This document shows positions 5,731 to 6,288 of a stretch of DNA of 6,288 nucleotides, one piece after another. The stretch covers positions 7,687 to 13,974 of the forward strand of contig VBJX01000025.1 in assembly GCA_005879775.1 (NCBI GenBank). The letters run 5' to 3'. This DNA is from Chloroflexota bacterium (GTDB lineage: Bacteria; Chloroflexota; Limnocylindria; QHBO01). A program made the position numbers and the translations under genes. The stretch's first letter is position 1. Each line of letters starts with the position of its first letter. A model generated the notes under the pieces. It was not told the DNA's origin, did no database searches, and saw only the letters and a list, made by a program, of their open reading frames with translations.

Positions 5731-5737
5731 AAGGAGG
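5731..5737 (+). promoter_or_regulatory. Strong Shine-Dalgarno site (AAGGAGG) for the lipoprotein gene
   Basis: AAGGAGG ends 5 nt before the ATG at 5743 and fixes the start. The surrounding 14-mer (AGGAGGAAC-G-GATG) differs by one base from that before the nitrilase gene (3758-3771). Confidence 0.85.
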
Positions 5738-5742
5738 AACGG

Positions 5743-6288
5743 ATGTCCCCTCGATCGATTGCCCCGCGGATGGGCCTGGCCGTCGTGCTGCTCGCGACGG
5801 CCGGGTGCGCCGCGCAACCAAGCGCTACGCCGCAGGCGATGCCGAGCGCGGCCGCCTCGGCGACAGCATCGCTTCCGGTCCAGTCGATCGCTGCGGGCTG
5901 CCCGAACCCGGAGAGCGAAGTCTGCCTCGGGACCGTGACCGCCGGCACCTACCACAGCGAGGTCTTTCGTCCGCCCCTGACCTTCACTGTTCCCGATGGC
6001 TGGCAGGCATTGGAGGACGTCTCGAGCGCCTACCTGCTCGTCGCACCCGGCGATTCGCTCGATGGCGTCAATTCGGGAGGCAGCGACTTCATCAGCCTCC
6101 ACACCAACGTGGCGGCTGCCAACCAGACATGCACGACCGATGCGGAAGCCATGTCAACCGAACCTGGCATTGCGACCACGCCGGAGGCGATCGCCGACGA
6201 GCTCGCCGCCCGCCCCGGCCTGGAGCAGACGAATCGCCGAAACGTTTCGCTGGGCGGCTTCGAGGGAGTCGAATTCGACCTGCGCATC
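5743..6288 (+). CDS. Secreted lipoprotein, function unknown (3' truncated by window end)
   Basis: The frame is open from ATG 5743 to the window end, giving 182 residues. A lipoprotein signal is clear: basic start (MSPRSIAPR), hydrophobic core (about 10-20) and lipobox ATAGC with the lipidated Cys22. The mature N-terminus is an Ala/Ser/Thr/Pro-rich linker (23-50). A soluble domain follows with CPNPESEVCLGTVTAGTYHS (53-72), then LTFTVPDGW (79-87), a probable disulfide partner Cys130, and PEAIADELAARPGLEQ (147-162) preceding VSLGGFEGVEFDLRI (168-182). From memory, the beta-rich 'GTY...F-x-P-x-x-FTVPDGW' and 'A-x-PGLE...VxxGGxxG' pattern recurs in uncharacterised lipoproteins of Chloroflexota and related high-GC bacteria, often in many copies per genome. 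It should be anchored to the outer face of the membrane. It has its own strong ribosome-binding site and a 106-bp gap from the LLM gene, so it is probably a separate unit. No function is assigned. Confidence 0.85.
   Translation, partial: MSPRSIAPRMGLAVVLLATAGCAAQPSATPQAMPSAAASATASLPVQSIAAGCPNPESEVCLGTVTAGTYHSEVFRPPLTFTVPDGWQALEDVSSAYLLVAPGDSLDGVNSGGSDFISLHTNVAAANQTCTTDAEAMSTEPGIATTPEAIADELAARPGLEQTNRRNVSLGGFEGVEFDLRI

Noticed and set aside
5629..6102. 157-codon minus-strand ORF opposite the lipoprotein
   Set aside because: The plus-strand frame has a Shine-Dalgarno site, signal peptide and lipobox; the minus frame has none.

Overview
This is a high-GC bacterial window (about two thirds G+C by eye) with tightly packed, G/C-ending-codon genes. 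The codon use, the FGLLP-type membrane pair and the style of the threonine/alanine-rich lipoprotein suggest a Chloroflexota-like or actinobacterial-like soil or freshwater organism. This is inference from style; there is no rRNA or marker gene to settle it. I see no tRNA, rRNA, CRISPR array or mobile element.

Layout, left to right. (1) On the plus strand, the 3' end of a membrane-anchored protein (1-177) overlaps by ATGA with a polytopic membrane protein (174-941) carrying an FGLMP motif. Together they look like a two-gene envelope unit. (2) On the minus strand, a group II PLP-dependent decarboxylase (2994-1531) is followed after 5 nt by a small P-loop protein (1525-884), whose 3' end runs 58 bp into the membrane gene, tail to tail. 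(3) A 77-bp divergent intergenic region holds a plausible leaderless promoter for the decarboxylase and a perfect 14-bp palindrome over its -10 element. (4) On the plus strand, a four-helix membrane protein with a proline-rich N-terminus (3072-3707) is followed by a nitrilase-superfamily amidohydrolase (3769-4617). After another 5-nt gap comes an LLM-class (F420/flavin) oxidoreductase (4623-5636), then a secreted lipoprotein (5743 onward) that is cut by the window end.

How the genes fit together. The nitrilase and the luciferase-like oxidoreductase are almost certainly co-translated. Both resemble enzymes found around hydantoin/reductive pyrimidine catabolism, so a joint role in degrading N-carbamoyl or cyclic-amide compounds is the best guess, but no dihydropyrimidinase is visible here. 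The decarboxylase and the P-loop protein also look co-transcribed, with no obvious biochemical link. The most unusual sequence-level points are the altered Walker A motif of the P-loop protein (Arg in place of the Gly before the Lys), the palindrome over the decarboxylase promoter, and a four-codon mini-ORF that overlaps the start of the 3072 gene. I did not find convincing evidence of a wholly new system.
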